Assembly: GCA_015680905.1 (NCBI GenBank)
Contig: CM027381.1
Location: forward strand, 12,005,501-12,069,500
Reading direction: 5' to 3'
Origin: Coptis chinensis
Lineage: Eukaryota; Streptophyta; Magnoliopsida; Ranunculales; Ranunculaceae
DNA length: 64,000 bases
The position numbers and the translations under genes are program-made. The notes under the pieces were generated by a model that was given only the letters and a program-made list of their open reading frames with translations, did not search any database and was not told where the DNA came from. Of the stretch, positions 1-10,583 are shown piece by piece; positions within the stretch are counted from its first letter, which is position 1; each line of letters begins with the position of its first letter.

Positions 1-1608
1 TTGCCATTAGATTAACCCTTATAGACAAGATTTTTGTAATAATCTTAAAAAGGAAATTACTCAAACATATAGGTCTATAATGATTTACAGCTTTGGCATT
101 AGATACCTTTGGTAGGAGCACCAAAAAGTTTGAGTTCATACCCTGCGGCAGCTTGTTGTCTTTGAAGAAAGAGATAATGGCTTTGCTGACATCCAGTCCC
201 ACTATATCCCAAAAAGTTTGGTAAAATGCACCTTGAAATCCATCCGGACCTGGTGAGCTATTAGCGTCCATGTTAAAAACAGCATGCTTGATCTCTGTGA
301 TGGTAGGGATTTCTGAGATTTTTGCATTCTCCTCGTCGATCCTGAAGCTTCGTATGAGTTCCATCATCCAACATTGGGTATGATGGTGCTTGCGGCTTGT
401 ACTTGGCTTCAAACAACCGGTGAGACTATGTCTTTTTTATGTCTTGTTGTTTCTTAAGTATGGTTCCATCGCCTTTCTGAATTTCCAGGATCAAGGCTTT
501 ATTCATTCGCAGCTTGTGAAGCGCATGGAAATAAGCTGTGTTCCTGTCCCCTTCAAAGGCCTCACTAACTCTAGCTTTTTGCCGCCATTGTGCCGCTTCT
601 GTGTCCAAAATGCCATTTAATTCCTCTTCTTTATTCCGTTCCCTTTCCTAAAGCTGGACATTAAAAGGGTTCTCTTCTTGCTCCTTCATTATCCTTTCCA
701 GATCCTCTGTCACTCTCTTTTTCTTTTTGCTCAAATCCCCGAAAGTTTCCCAGCTCCATGTTTTTAGGACTTCCTTCAACCTTTTGAGTTTTTTCATGAC
801 TTTTTTGATAGGCGCATCCTCGAGGCGTTCTTCCCAGCTCTGTTTGACGACCTCTTTGAGACTCTCATGCTTTATCCAATGTTTCTTGAACTTGAAAGGG
901 ATATTGTGAGGCTTAGGAATAGCGGTGAACCATCCTACAATAGGGGAGTGATCCGAAATCCTCCGTTGTAGGATCTTGCTTCGCCATCCTGTGGCTGCAT
1001 CTATCCATTTCTGATTAACCAAAATCACGATCAATTTTACGTACCATTCTTTTATCTCCGTGTCTTTTGTTTGACCATGAAAACTTGAAGCCTAGACTTG
1101 TAGTATCTATCAGCGCATTCCCATTTATAAACTCAACAAACTCATTTACTGCTATTTGACAAGGAAGCCTTCCCCCTTTTCTTTCTTTATTCGAAGTAAC
1201 CACATTAAAGTCCCCTGCCACTGCCCAAGCTTCCACATTCAAACCCAGCTGCGACAACTCATCCCATAGTGCTCGTCTTTGCACATAAGCTGATCTGGCA
1301 TGAACCAGCGATATAAGGAGATCACCAGTTTTAATAGATATATGCTGATGCGACATATCAACCAGATTTATTACAATTCCCTTCCTCCAAAAAACCCATA
1401 GATTCCCTATCCTATTGGGAATATTATTATGTACGAAGTCCTCATTGAACCCCAACCTGCAAAGAAACTTAGGCGTCCTAGAAGGCGGAGACATGAGAGG
1501 TTCCGCCAGACATATAATGTCTGGTTTATGACTGGCTATGACATCCTTCAGGTAAGTGATTGATTTTTCCTGTTTCACTCCCCTGATGTTCCAATAGCTT
1601 ATATTCAT
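1..1608 (-). pseudogene. LINE copy 1 ORF2 (APE endonuclease and start of reverse transcriptase), broken and partial
   Basis: ORF2 encodes the enzyme that nicks target DNA and primes reverse transcription. It starts at the ATG at 1608 with MNISYWNIRG, the usual plant-LINE endonuclease start. The AGDFNVV motif (APE catalytic Asp region) and SWSNKRHGDKR follow in the 1015-1707 frame. A new frame at 648-1034 continues with the endonuclease C-terminus (ISDHSPIVGWF) and a basic linker. A further piece at 426-608 carries the linker that precedes RT (AYFHALHKLR). Near the window edge the minus strand reads VNHYRPICLSN, the first RT block. The catalytic FADD block lies outside the window. Frame changes near 1020 and 610-650 make it a pseudogene. 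Confidence 0.78.
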
Positions 1609-3184
1609 TATTGAGGTATGGAGGCTAGTCTGGCCCTTGTAGATAGAGGTGGGAGGTCCTGCTCCATCCACTTGGACTTTGTTGCCTTCTTCTTTTGTGT
1701 CCTCCATGTTCCTTCATTCTCATCTCTCTCGGCTTCTTCTGCCTCCTCAGCCATGTCCGCCCAACAGGACGCTGCCAATAGCGAGTCTGCTTCGTTAAGA
1801 GCTCTGAGAGTATTTGTGGTTGACTTGAGTGACGCAATGGGGTCGGTCACTGCTGCAACAACCAATTGTAGCGAGTGGGCATCGTCATATGAGCGTATCC
1901 CACAGCCAGTGTGCTCACCTTCCTGAAGATTGCCCCCAACTTGGTCATCTGCTCTTTCGGAGACAATAGCTTGATCACCATTAGTAACTGCCACTATTGA
2001 CTTCCTAGCATTCTCCACTGAGCCAAGCGTTCCAGAATTTCGATTAGAAACAGCGTCCACTGTGTCCTTTACCTCCATCTCAGCTGTGTTCTGCGTGATC
2101 TCTTCTAGTTCCGAAATAGAGTCCTGAAAGATTTCCCCCGACTCTGTTGCGTAAGCCTCTATCAAATTCCCAAAGGGTATCCTTGGTGCCACTCACTCCT
2201 GCATTCGGGGCTTGGGTAGTAGTATTCTTCTTCCTTCTATTTCTTTTGTTTTTTTTCCTCTTCCATGCCGGTTGATCAGACTCTGCTGCTTCCTTGCCGT
2301 TATTACTCTCAGGCAATTGATCATCTGGCTTGGATGCAGCGTTCATGCCTCTGTTTTCTCCACCCCTTATCCTTCTCATCACCGTGCATTCCGCAATGAT
2401 ATGTCCTACTACTTTGCAGTGGGAGCAGAATTTTGGCAATTTCTCCACTTCCACCTCCTGGAAGAAAGATTTTCCTTCCCCCTCCTCCACTAATATTTTT
2501 CCAGGGATAGGCTTGGCGAGATCGATTTCCACCAAAACTGACGCAAAGAAGCCAAAGTCTCGGTTTAGCGTATGCTTGTCAACACCTACTGGGTTCCCAA
2601 GACCTCTTGCTATGGACATCAAAATTTCATAGTCCCAATATTGTTGTCCAAGCTTTGGGAATTTCACCCAAACTGCTACTGTGGAAGTTCGATGTATTGC
2701 TGGATCAAAGTCAGTCGTCCATCTCGAAAGTCACAGAATTTGGTCGCCAAACTTCCAGGGGCCTCCACCCCAAAAAATTTTCAAGTCATCTTCACAAGTT
2801 AGGCGTATCATGAAGAACCCCTTGCCCAAAGGAACGATTTTCCAATCCCCTTTGCGGGTGCCATTTCTCCTGAGCTATTGTTTTCACTTCCTCTAGCTTT
2901 ATTTTCTGGAACTCTAACCTTCCTATCAGGCAGAATTTGCAGTAAAGCAATCCTCTTTCAACTGCTTTTTGTGGTAGTCTAATGGAAGGAATGTTTCCTT
3001 TCATCTCTGGGACTGGAAGGTCAGCTAAGTTTATCTGTTGAGGTTGAGCACCTCTAACTTTATCTGCAAAAAAAGCTTTAGGATCCCCGGTCCCATCTTT
3101 CACTATAACTGGATTTTCTTGTACCGTACTGGGGCTTGTCTCACCAGTAACAGAGGATGGGTTCTCAAGAGCATAAAGATCCAT
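1608..3184 (-). pseudogene. LINE copy 1 ORF1 (RNA-binding, CCHC zinc knuckle), frameshifted
   Basis: Likely role: RNA-binding protein that coats the LINE transcript. The start is the ATG at 3184 (MDLYALENPSS...). The first open piece (2792-3184) ends with a DUF4283-like stretch. The second (2080-2667) resumes in another frame and carries a CX2CX4HX4C knuckle (CSHCKVVGHIIAEC) just after the LPKF motif that usually precedes it in plant LINE ORF1. The third piece (1608-2192) is a low-complexity acidic C-terminus. Its TAA stop at 1610-1608 shares a base with the ORF2 ATG, giving TAATG. At least two frame changes separate the pieces, so the gene is broken. The family assignment is firm; exact frame-shift points are not. 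Confidence 0.75.
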
Positions 3185-3406
3185 GCTTGGTTAATTCCTT
3201 TCTAAACTCACACTGTCAGCAATGGAGGATTTTACTAGAAAAGGAAATAATCAAGAAGCTAAAAACGGATAGTGAAACCCAACCTAAAGCTTTTTTTCTA
3301 TTCTAGGAAAAAGAAAGCACTGGATCACTGGAGTAGTTTAAGTTATTTCACAACAATTCCCCCCTAAGAGTGTCCCCATTGTTTTTAAGGAACCAAATCA
3401 GCAAAG

Positions 3407-4510
3407 TCAGAATCTCGGGAGTGTCCCCATTCTATATATATATATACCCTTCAGTTTTCGATATATCAATAACCTAAAGAGTTGGGGGTCTTTCCATAAA
3501 TAAATAACATGGAATGCACTCCCAAACAGAATCAAGCCCCAAGATTCTCTATGACGCAACTTATTGAAATGAAAGTGAAGTCTGATGGATCTAGAAAGTA
3601 ACCGCGCATGCACCTTCTTTTTCGCCTTTGAACGAGAGGGTGTCCAAGTGAATGATCGTGAGAAAATGGATGTTTGTGGAGAATATGGTGGATATGGATG
3701 AATTTTAGATGTAAGGAATGGAAGAAAAGAGAATGTAGGTTTGGCACAAAACTCATTCATGGTGTAGGTGGGAACTGTCTCAATTCTGAAAATGAAGGTG
3801 TCAAGTGCCTTTCCCTTGGGAATTATTTCTGTATTAAGAGGATTTAGAAAATCATTAAGTACAGAAGAAACAAAAGGGTCAAGCGCAAACTCCAGGTTCC
3901 TTTGAAAGGGTGGAAGGTGGGGAATATTGGTGAGGGAAGATGAATGAGTGTCAGCTAGAGCTCTCAAGTCTAGATCATTAGAAGACTTGAGATATGCCAA
4001 ACATTCCTCAATAGGTGGGTCAAAAGAATCACTGGAATAGAGGGTGAAAAATTCATCTTCCGTCATAGCGTTAAGGGATAAATGGATGTTGGCAGGGTGG
4101 GACTCGCGAGGTGGCAGGGAAGAGTTGCAAAAGAGTTGAAGGAAATCTTCCTCAATTTCCTCTACGTCCAAGGAGTATTTGTCGAAGTTGGAACTTCCAA
4201 AGGAAAGGAATTTGTGCATGTGGTCATTCGGAAACGTGGTTTTGAAATATTCATGAACTAACCTCTCGATCATGATAACCTCTCCATCGATATTCATGTA
4301 AGACAACTGTTTGATTGTTTTAAAAATGTTAACCGCAACAGAAAGATGGCTAAAAGACAAGGACATCGAACCATCGTGGCAGTTTATAAGCGCGTTGGCA
4401 GTTGCCAAGAAAGGGCGCCCTAAAATGATTGGAACAGAATCGTTAGCGACTTCTGTATTGAGGATAACAAAATTGGCAGAATAGTAGAAATCCTGAACCT
4501 TAACCAGCAC
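3407..4510 (-). pseudogene. Element 1: protease C-terminus joined to the X segment
   Basis: A 367-codon open stretch. Its first about 60 residues are the end of a retroviral-type aspartic protease, including the LGRPFLATANALI motif conserved in plant Ty3/gypsy polyproteins. Where RT should follow, it instead has about 250 residues with no motif I recognise. Landmarks are DPPIEECLAYL, PPFQRNLEFALDP, DTFIFRIETVP, MNEFCAKPTF, a basic RSIRLHFH stretch, and DPQLFRLLIY near the end. The same segment occurs in element 2 (14128-14763) and more distantly in element 3a (35368-36003). The upstream frame is broken (stops and shifts between 4511 and 4700), so it is not translated from gag in this copy. 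The function of X is unknown. Confidence 0.7.
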
Positions 4511-5272
4511 GTTTTTTCACTACACCCTTAGGATACTTGATAGACCTATCAGCTAATTACAATGTCATTATTGTAGGTTGCATTTCTTGTAGACCTATTT
4601 GTTTATATAAATAATAAAGGAGTAAGTTAACACTGGCCCCTAGGTCTAATAAAGCAGTGGTCGTGTGAGTATCCCCTAAGGTGTATTATGCAATAGATCT
4701 AACCGGGGGTCCTTGTACTTAACAATTTCATTGTGTTCCGTTAAAGTTGGAAAATGTTCAGTTAAAAAGGCATCTTTAGGAATCTTTCTCTTACGCCTAG
4801 TAGTGCACAACTCTTTAAGAAACTTAGTATGGTGAGGTAACTTTTTAATCGCTTCAAGAAAGGGTAAGTTTATCGTTAGATTTTTAAAAACTTCCCTAAT
4901 CTCGTCAAAATTTGTATCCTTGTTTAACATAGCTAATTTCTGAGGAAACGATGGTTTCTCTCTATATTTAGCATATGGATCAACAGGATGGTTAACCTTG
5001 CTTTTCTGTTTCTTAGGATGTGGTTTAACTGGTACCTCTACAGGGGTAGGATCTTCATTTTTTGTTTCGGTATCTAGTATAATATCTGGTGTAGGGACTA
5101 TTGGTGGGGTAACTATAGGCATAGTTACTTTGTTATCAACCACTCTCCCAGAACGGAGAGTGGAGATGGTATTTAGCTCACCTATGTTTTCATTTTCCGT
5201 ACTAGTATTACCATTTACCTCAAAGGCTGTGTTTGTTGTTTTAGGATTAGCTATCGCTTGTCCTGGAAACAC
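4511..5272 (-). pseudogene. Element 1: gag-protease linker and protease active-site region, broken
   Basis: The open part (4676-5272) is a linker with a TLRSGR motif and a Pro-rich stretch, then the conserved NLTINLPFLEAIKKLP block that precedes protease in Athila/Tat elements. Between about 4605 and 4680 the minus strand encodes ALLDLGASVNLL, the aspartic protease active site (DLGAS; many retroelements have D[T/S]GA). It lies in a different frame and is followed by stops, so the protease is inactive here. The same region is better preserved at 55742-56176 (element 3b) and 24532-26358 (element 4). Confidence 0.75.
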
Positions 5273-6763
5273 ACCTTTGGGTTGTACTTTCTCTTGAGCT
5301 AACTGCTGTAAGGAAAGTTGGATGACTTGTAAAATCTATTGTTGAGATTGCATAAAGGTATCAAAACGATCCGGTTGTGGAGTAGTATTTTGCTCTTTGG
5401 TTGTGTGGCAGAACTATGTCCGTTGATTATTAATGGGTGGATTTTGGTAGTTATTATTTACCGAAACGATACCTTTATTAGTATTATAATTATTATTGTT
5501 ATAATTATTATAATTACCTTGACCTTGTCCTTGTCGTGGTTGAGCTTGGTTGTTATAATTATAATTACCCTAACCTTGTCCTTGACCTTGTCGTGGTGGG
5601 CCTTGGTTATAATTGTTTGCTGGCCGAACATTTTGATTATTAAACCCTGGAGGTGTTACTTGTTGATTATTTCTCCAACTTAAATTATGAGGTTGTCTCC
5701 AAGGGGCGTTAGGAATAGGAAAACTATTAATCGAGCAAACATTATCCTGTTGTGACTATTGTTGTTCATAGGCGAAAGGACAATAGGAGTCGAGATGCTC
5801 TGGACTCAAACATAAATTACATGGATTGGAGTTGATATTCATGATGGGGATCGGCGTTTGTTGAACAAAAATAGCCTCTACCTTTTTAGTTAGAGATTCG
5901 ATTAAATTTTTAAGTTTCGGATCGGGTTTCATCTTAAACATACCGACGGCTTTAACTGTTGTAGAAGAACTAGCGGAACGGGAGAAATCATCACTACCCC
6001 CCTAGTTATTATTACGCTTAGTTTGATCTTCTAAAAAGTTATAAGCCTCCGAGGCTCCTTTACTTAAGAAACTACCCCCATTCATTATGTCAAGCACTTC
6101 TTTATGGTGGTGTAGAAGTCCTTTGAAAAAGGCACAAACTAACATGTCTTTCGCGAGGTTATGGTGTGGACACTCTATAAGTAGATCGGTGAAATGATTT
6201 CAAGCCTTTGAAAATGATTCATGAGGATTCTGTCGAAAGAAATGAATCTTGGAAAGCATTTCATCGGTCTTCAGTGGTGGGTAAAAATGTTCCATAAACA
6301 GTTGAACAAGTTTAGCCCACGAGTCCACGAGAAATTTGGCGCTTTGGGCGCTTAACCAAGGCGCGCCTTTATCGGCTAAAGTGAAGGGCAATACCCTCAA
6401 TTTAATTTGTTCAGCACAAACTATAGGATGGTGGAATGTAGTAAGGACTTGGTCAATCCTACACATGTGCTGATAAGACTTTTCATGGTCTAACCCATGA
6501 AAAATGGGTAACAAATTAAATATATTTGGGGGGATTCTGAAATCCCCTACTTGGTCTAATAGAACGATGCAAGATTTAGGGCTATCGTTCAAGGCTTTGT
6601 AAAAGTTTGAGAGAGGAGACTCTCTTTCTTCAGCCATTACTTCAGGTGGTGTATGTGGTATATTAGTTAGAGGTGTAGTGAGTGGTATACTAGAAAGGCG
6701 TATTTGTTGACGCTGCCGGTTGATTATGTTAGGCATTTTTCTTCAGCCTGACCTTAATCTCAT
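5273..6763 (-). pseudogene. Element 1: gag (capsid and nucleocapsid), broken
   Basis: Gag builds the cytoplasmic particle that packages the transcript. The start matches the family's MRLRSG start at 6763, but a TGA follows six codons later. The capsid part is open at 6200-6736 (VGDFRIPPNIFNLLPIFHG, FHHP, PWLSAQSAKFLVDSWAKLVQLFMEHFYPPLKTDEMLSKI) and corresponds to the retrotransposon gag domain. A second piece (5756-5941) carries a degenerate knuckle (CNLCLSPEHLDSYC, a CX2CX4HX4C pattern), followed by an Asn/Gln/Gly-rich stretch read on the minus strand of 5440-5700. Stops between the pieces show decay. Homologues here: 15109-16592 and 62568-63955. Confidence 0.78.
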
Positions 6764-7337
6764 GCAAGGCTAAGCCAATCTTAACGAAACACAACAACAC
6801 TCCAAACAATTCTGATATGCTAGTATGAACCTCTAACAGGAGATGCGAGGTGTGGAAGAAAATAATACCTGAATGCCTCCTTGCTTCACTTATAAATAAC
6901 GTCTTGTTTATGCGTGCTCAGTGTTTATAACAAGTTAAAACACTGAAAACTATGAAGAAATGGAAATTTGAAACAACCTGTGGAAATTGGGCAGTTTTTA
7001 GCAGTAGGGGTGGCCCAGTTCGAGCCGAGTTCCGTGCTCTTGGGTGCGGTAGCTCCTATTTAGCCTTGGTAGGGCGCAGGTAGCGCTCAAGGAAAACCTC
7101 GAGGTCCAGGCGCTTCAGCAACGGGGGTGCTCGTGTTTTGCCTTGGCAAGGCGCGGGTCGCACTCAGCCAAAGAGTGGAGTTCCAGGCGCTTAGGCGCAG
7201 GTCGTGCTCCGTGTAATTTTTCAAGGAAAATTTTCAGTGCTGAAATGGACAACCACAGTGAGAATCAAACAAGGGTGGGTGGCTTATGGGACTTTGGAAA
7301 ATCAACAATTCTGAAGGAAACAATGCTAAAGGCTACT
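6764..7337 (-). other. Element 1 leader with GC-rich repeats
   Basis: Untranslated leader between primer site and gag. From 7020 to 7215 it becomes much more GC-rich than its surroundings and holds an imperfect direct repeat of about 78 bp: CCTTGGTAGGGCGCAGGT at 7063 and CCTTGGCAAGGCGCGGGT at 7141. Short GCGC-GGTCG-GCTC words recur several times. A plus-strand open stretch across it (7143-7394) is only a by-product of this composition. Similar motifs occur at 16835-16925, 38180-38300 and 48085-48185. Confidence 0.6.
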
Positions 7338-7355
7338 AAGATGGCAGCGGCGCCA
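7338..7355 (-). promoter_or_regulatory. Element 1 tRNA primer binding site
   Basis: Read on the minus strand, TGGCGCCGCTGCC begins two bases after the LTR end, the usual position of a primer binding site. It matches the complement of the plant tRNA-Asp 3' end (TGGCGCCGTTGCC) with one mismatch; Athila-type elements are known to use tRNA-Asp. The tRNA identity is from memory of the tRNA sequence. Confidence 0.7.
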
Positions 7356-7357
7356 TT

Positions 7358-8779
7358 TGATAATAGTAAAATGAATAGTTTTACTAATGAATAAAGCGAT
7401 GAAACTCTAAATGCAAGTAAAACAAAAAACTGAACTTATACTAGATTTATCAAAGATTTCTACTCTCGATACTATTGAAATAGAGTTGGAATAGAAGATT
7501 CGTTCCACTCCTAGTTCTTTAGCATTCAAGTTTCCCACGACTATCAATCCTACCAAAGTCAATGAGAGAATTATGAATTATACTACGAAATGCTACTGAA
7601 TACTAAGGTTTGAATCTAAAATAAGAATTAGGGGGAATTGAATCCACCTTGAATCCAATTTAAGAAACTAGCATAGCTGGTTGTAATCCAATTCTTACAT
7701 TCTTACGGTAAGAATTGGTCGTTCTAATCCCTAATTATACATGACATCTCTACCAATTCATAACTAGCATGTGAGGATGCCACCCATTCTCATGGTGAAT
7801 CAACGACCTTCTAGAGTGGAATAGACTCTTACAACGATTCTATACTACACAATCAAGTTTTCATCAAGGCTTCATCAAACCCCTCTAATGGAGATTTAGC
7901 CTTGATTCATCAAACTATCATTTCCATATGAAATTGAATAAGACATAACATAAAGATTCTAACTTTATTAATATAAAGATTCTAATCAATAATTCAAAAC
8001 TAAATTAAACAACTAAGAAATGAATAACAACTAATAACTGAATTTAGATCTAAGTAATTCAATAAGTCAAAACCGAAATTATCAAGATTAACTATTTTAT
8101 TTAATCAAATGAATAAGAACAATCATTTAATAATCTAAATTAAAACAAGGAATGAAAACTAATTAATAAACTAATTAAAATTCTCAAAACTAGATCTAGA
8201 ACTAAGATTTAATGGCTACTCTAATGGCTCCCTTCTAACCTAAAATTCTTGATCCTTAAGAGCTAAGTTTTGTCTGTGGAAATGGAGGAGACCATATCCA
8301 CATTTTCATGCATGGGCTGAGGGTCCATGTTTTGGGCCGGAAAATCGAGCCCAAAGCCCAATTTCTTCAGTCCACCGGGCCCTTTTCAGCTGGCTTTGAC
8401 TTCAATAGGATTTTCGTCCATTTTTGCTCCTCTGATTGGGTCAAGGTTTTGGGCCATTGGAAATTTCTTTCTGAGCCGGTCGTTTTGACATAAGGTACGC
8501 CCAATTCCGAGGCCTGAGTCCAAAGATACGATCTTCGAAAGTTCTGCTGACTTTTGTGTACTGTTTCTGCCCGTCTTGGCCTTTAATCCCAGAACTTCTT
8601 AGCAACCAACCCTTTGCTCCTTTATATAGCCAAAGTATCACATTTCTGCACATAATTAACTTCAATGCATGAAATACATAAAAACACATAATTAGCATTA
8701 ACTCTTATTTATTACTCGCATAATTGGTCTAAAAGTATTATTGTTAAGGGGTTAAAACTACAGTTTTGGGCTATTATTA
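7358..8779 (-). repeat. Element 1 5' LTR (family A, copy A1)
   Basis: The left end TGATAATAG is adjacent to the primer site. The right end reads GGGCTATTATTA, aligned with GGGCTCTTATCA in the better copies, so the terminal CA has mutated. It aligns along most of its length with the LTRs at 10584-12057 and 16942-18383 and with the right part of 38524-45275: shared blocks include the segment with TTACGGTAAGAATT and the segment ending AAACTACAGTTTTGGGCT. It is more diverged from those two copies than they are from each other. Confidence 0.75.
8630..8641 (-). promoter_or_regulatory. Possible TATA box in the element 1 5' LTR
   Basis: The minus strand reads GGCTATATAAAGG in the promoter-proximal part of the LTR. 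In the related LTR at 10584-12057 the same place reads CTTTATCTCGC on the plus strand, so the box is not conserved there. This is a sequence match only. Confidence 0.35.
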
Positions 8780-9372
8780 GCAAGCTTGTTCAAGAAGATA
8801 TCTAAAGCATAAAGCAACCCTAATGTGATGTCTCATTTCTAAATGATGAGGGCAAAGTTGTAAAATATAAAAGGTGTAGTATATAGGCCAAAGTGAGAGG
8901 AGAAAGAACTTACCCCTAGAATTAATCTTTGGTCATTAGGAGTAGTTTAATATGTTTTAATTAATAGTTTAATTGTTATTTATCTTATTTTCCATTTTCA
9001 TGTTCTTCAAGATTTAGTTAATGAATCAGGTTCTTATTTGTCTTCAATACAAAGTTTTCAATCTTGTTTCCACTACTCTTATCTCATTACATCTTTCTAA
9101 TCTTGCATTCACAACCCCAACACAAGTACACTCATTTGACAAGTTCTAATGAGTGTTACTTGGTGACTAAGCAATACAAACTTCCTTCCATACTTGTTTT
9201 CATATTAACAATCTTAAGTTTTCAAGTTTCCCATTAAACAACTAAGTTTTTACTTTGATAACACAAAAAGCAACCCATAGTTTGATTAGAAAAGCTTAGA
9301 GAGTGAGAGTTTCTATCATCAAAACCATTTTTCTTTGCATAGACGTAAGGTGAACAACAACACCCTAATCAC
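8780..9372 (+). repeat. Fragment of an LTR in opposite orientation
   Basis: This stretch is the reverse complement of parts of the LTR at 38524-45275. The start (AGCAAGCTTGTTCAAGAAG) matches the inverse of 43830-43850. The end (CATCAAAACCA, then GAACAACAACACCC) matches the inverse of 38550-38600. The two parts are contiguous here but separated by the CACTA transposon at 38612-43396 there, so this copy is an empty-site control for that insertion. Element 1 inserted at its left edge. The remainder of the host element is not visible. Confidence 0.72.
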
Positions 9373-9382
9373 CACTATCTAC

Positions 9383-9895
9383 AAGCATTCACTAGTTCAG
9401 CACCAATATTCTCCACAGTATCTTTGTTTATTCATACTCTTGGTAGCCCCCAGATTTGCACCCAAAAGTGCACTCCATCATAACAGTATTCCTCTATATC
9501 TTCAACTCTTTTCCATATTTTACAGAGAAGATATGCCCATGGACTATCCAGGGACCATTTTCAGTCATAAACTTGTGTTCACTGTCTTGTTTGAATGCCA
9601 CCTTGACATGCTCCTGAGAAACCAAATCCATTGATATAGTCCCCCTTGTTTGCCAAATATAGTGTAGTTCTTCCCTTAGGTATGTCAGCACGATTGGGTA
9701 ACCTCCATACATTTTACCCATAACTATGAGCTGTTCATTTGTGTTGTCCTCCTCATTGATGCCATTTATTTCAATATCTTTCTTGGAGGAAAAGAGGCTT
9801 TGTAGCTTCTGTTGAATGCTTTCCAGTTTTCTTACATTACTGGAGGAGGATTCTCCTATTAGGAACGTTGGCCGACTTTCTACCCTTGATAACAT
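9383..9895 (-). pseudogene. LINE ORF1-like (DUF4283) remnant
   Basis: A 133-codon open stretch from 9895 to 9494. Its C-terminal part resembles the DUF4283 domain of plant LINE ORF1 (VKVAFKQDSEHKFMTENGPWIV, then HIFSVKYGKEL). After a frame change near 9500 the minus strand continues with HFWVQIWGLPR and NIGAELVN, which fits the next conserved block of the same domain. The gene is then cut by the inverted LTR fragment at about 9372. It could be a 5' piece of a dead LINE or a fragment captured by another transposon. Confidence 0.5.
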
Positions 9896-10583
9896 GAGGA
9901 TGTTAAGAACTGGGGGAGAGGTAGCTTTCTTCTGGGTTTTTAGTATTTTTTGATTGTTTTTGTAGATGAGGTTAGCTTAGGAACGTAATTTTGAAGATGA
10001 GATTTTTTGTTTAGTAAGTGAGAGTGATAGGTAGGAGAGTGATAATAAGGCTCAATTTGGTCTGGGGTGATCAGGGGAAGTGAAAAGTAGTTTTTGCACT
10101 GCTATAGCCCACTGGAGAGGCAGCCATGGGAATTTCTCTCTTTTGTTTCTCAAGAATTCGAGTTTTAATTGAGAAAGAAGTCTACGTGGCATTGTAGGGG
10201 TTATTAGAAAAGGCTAACTCTCATATTAGAGTATGTGCCACCTAAGAGAGAGAAAGTCCTCCATTGGAGGTCTCTACTGTAGTATATAGACAAGGTTTTT
10301 TTACCTGGCCATATGGCCAAGATCATTCAGATATCTTGTGTGTTGGAAAAGGTTTAATTCTCTTACACAAGTTTTTTGGAACATAACATGCATGAAAAGA
10401 TCCTCTCTATCCTCTGTTTGGTTCGATGTAATACGATGCATTTGCACCCATTTCCCACTAACTATCCATTTACTGGTGTTTGGCCCACTAATGCAAAGTG
10501 GCAGTTTTGCAATAAGTTGCACATATGTACACAGTATAAATAGGTCAAGAGACAACTTCTTGCAACAAAAAAAGTGGTGTAAC
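9896..10583. other. Non-coding flank with a possible transposon terminus and an inverted-repeat arm
   Basis: No gene. On the minus strand from about 10286 the sequence TCTATATACTACAG is followed by AGAGA-rich DNA, GGTGGCACA and a CCACGTAG word. The same series occurs at 32385-32300 upstream of the sorbitol dehydrogenase pseudogene. At 10414 CTGTTTGGTTCGATG is the inverse of a site at 18938-18956, across element 2. GTAAC at 10579-10583 is the left target duplication of element 2. Confidence 0.45.

Larger units (their letters stand above)
1..3365 (-). mobile_element. LINE (L1-type non-LTR retrotransposon), copy 1, cut by the window edge
   Basis: Seen: minus-strand ORFs in LINE order, an ORF1 with a nucleic-acid-binding zinc knuckle, then an endonuclease, then the first part of reverse transcriptase reaching base 1. 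The 3' end and poly(A) tail lie outside the window, so no target-site duplication can be checked. The 5' boundary near 3365 is set where homology to the neighbouring LTR element stops; it may be off by tens of bases. Known: plant L1 elements encode ORF1 (DUF4283 plus CCHC) and ORF2 (APE endonuclease plus RT). Several frameshifts show the copy is dead. Confidence 0.85.
3366..8779 (-). mobile_element. Element 1: Athila-like Ty3/gypsy retrotransposon lacking pol, 3' end cut off
   Basis: In minus orientation the order is 5' LTR (8779-7358), primer binding site (7355-7338), GC-rich leader, gag, protease, then an unknown 'X' coding segment ending at 3407. No RT, RNase H or integrase is present. The 3' LTR is not in the window because LINE copy 1 abuts the element near 3366. 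It shares gag and protease closely with element 3b further right, which does carry pol. The right flank is an LTR fragment in opposite orientation, so element 1 inserted into an older element. Inference: a non-autonomous dependent of the 3b lineage. Confidence 0.8.

Noticed and set aside
5339-5683. Plus-strand open frame with Ile/Leu-rich product
   Set aside because: It is the antisense shadow of the Asn/Gln/Gly-rich part of gag; the same shadow appears at 15187-15525 and 62621-62887.
7143-7394. Plus-strand ORF across the GC-rich leader
   Set aside because: No homology, runs through the primer binding site; explained by the low stop density of GC-rich repeats.
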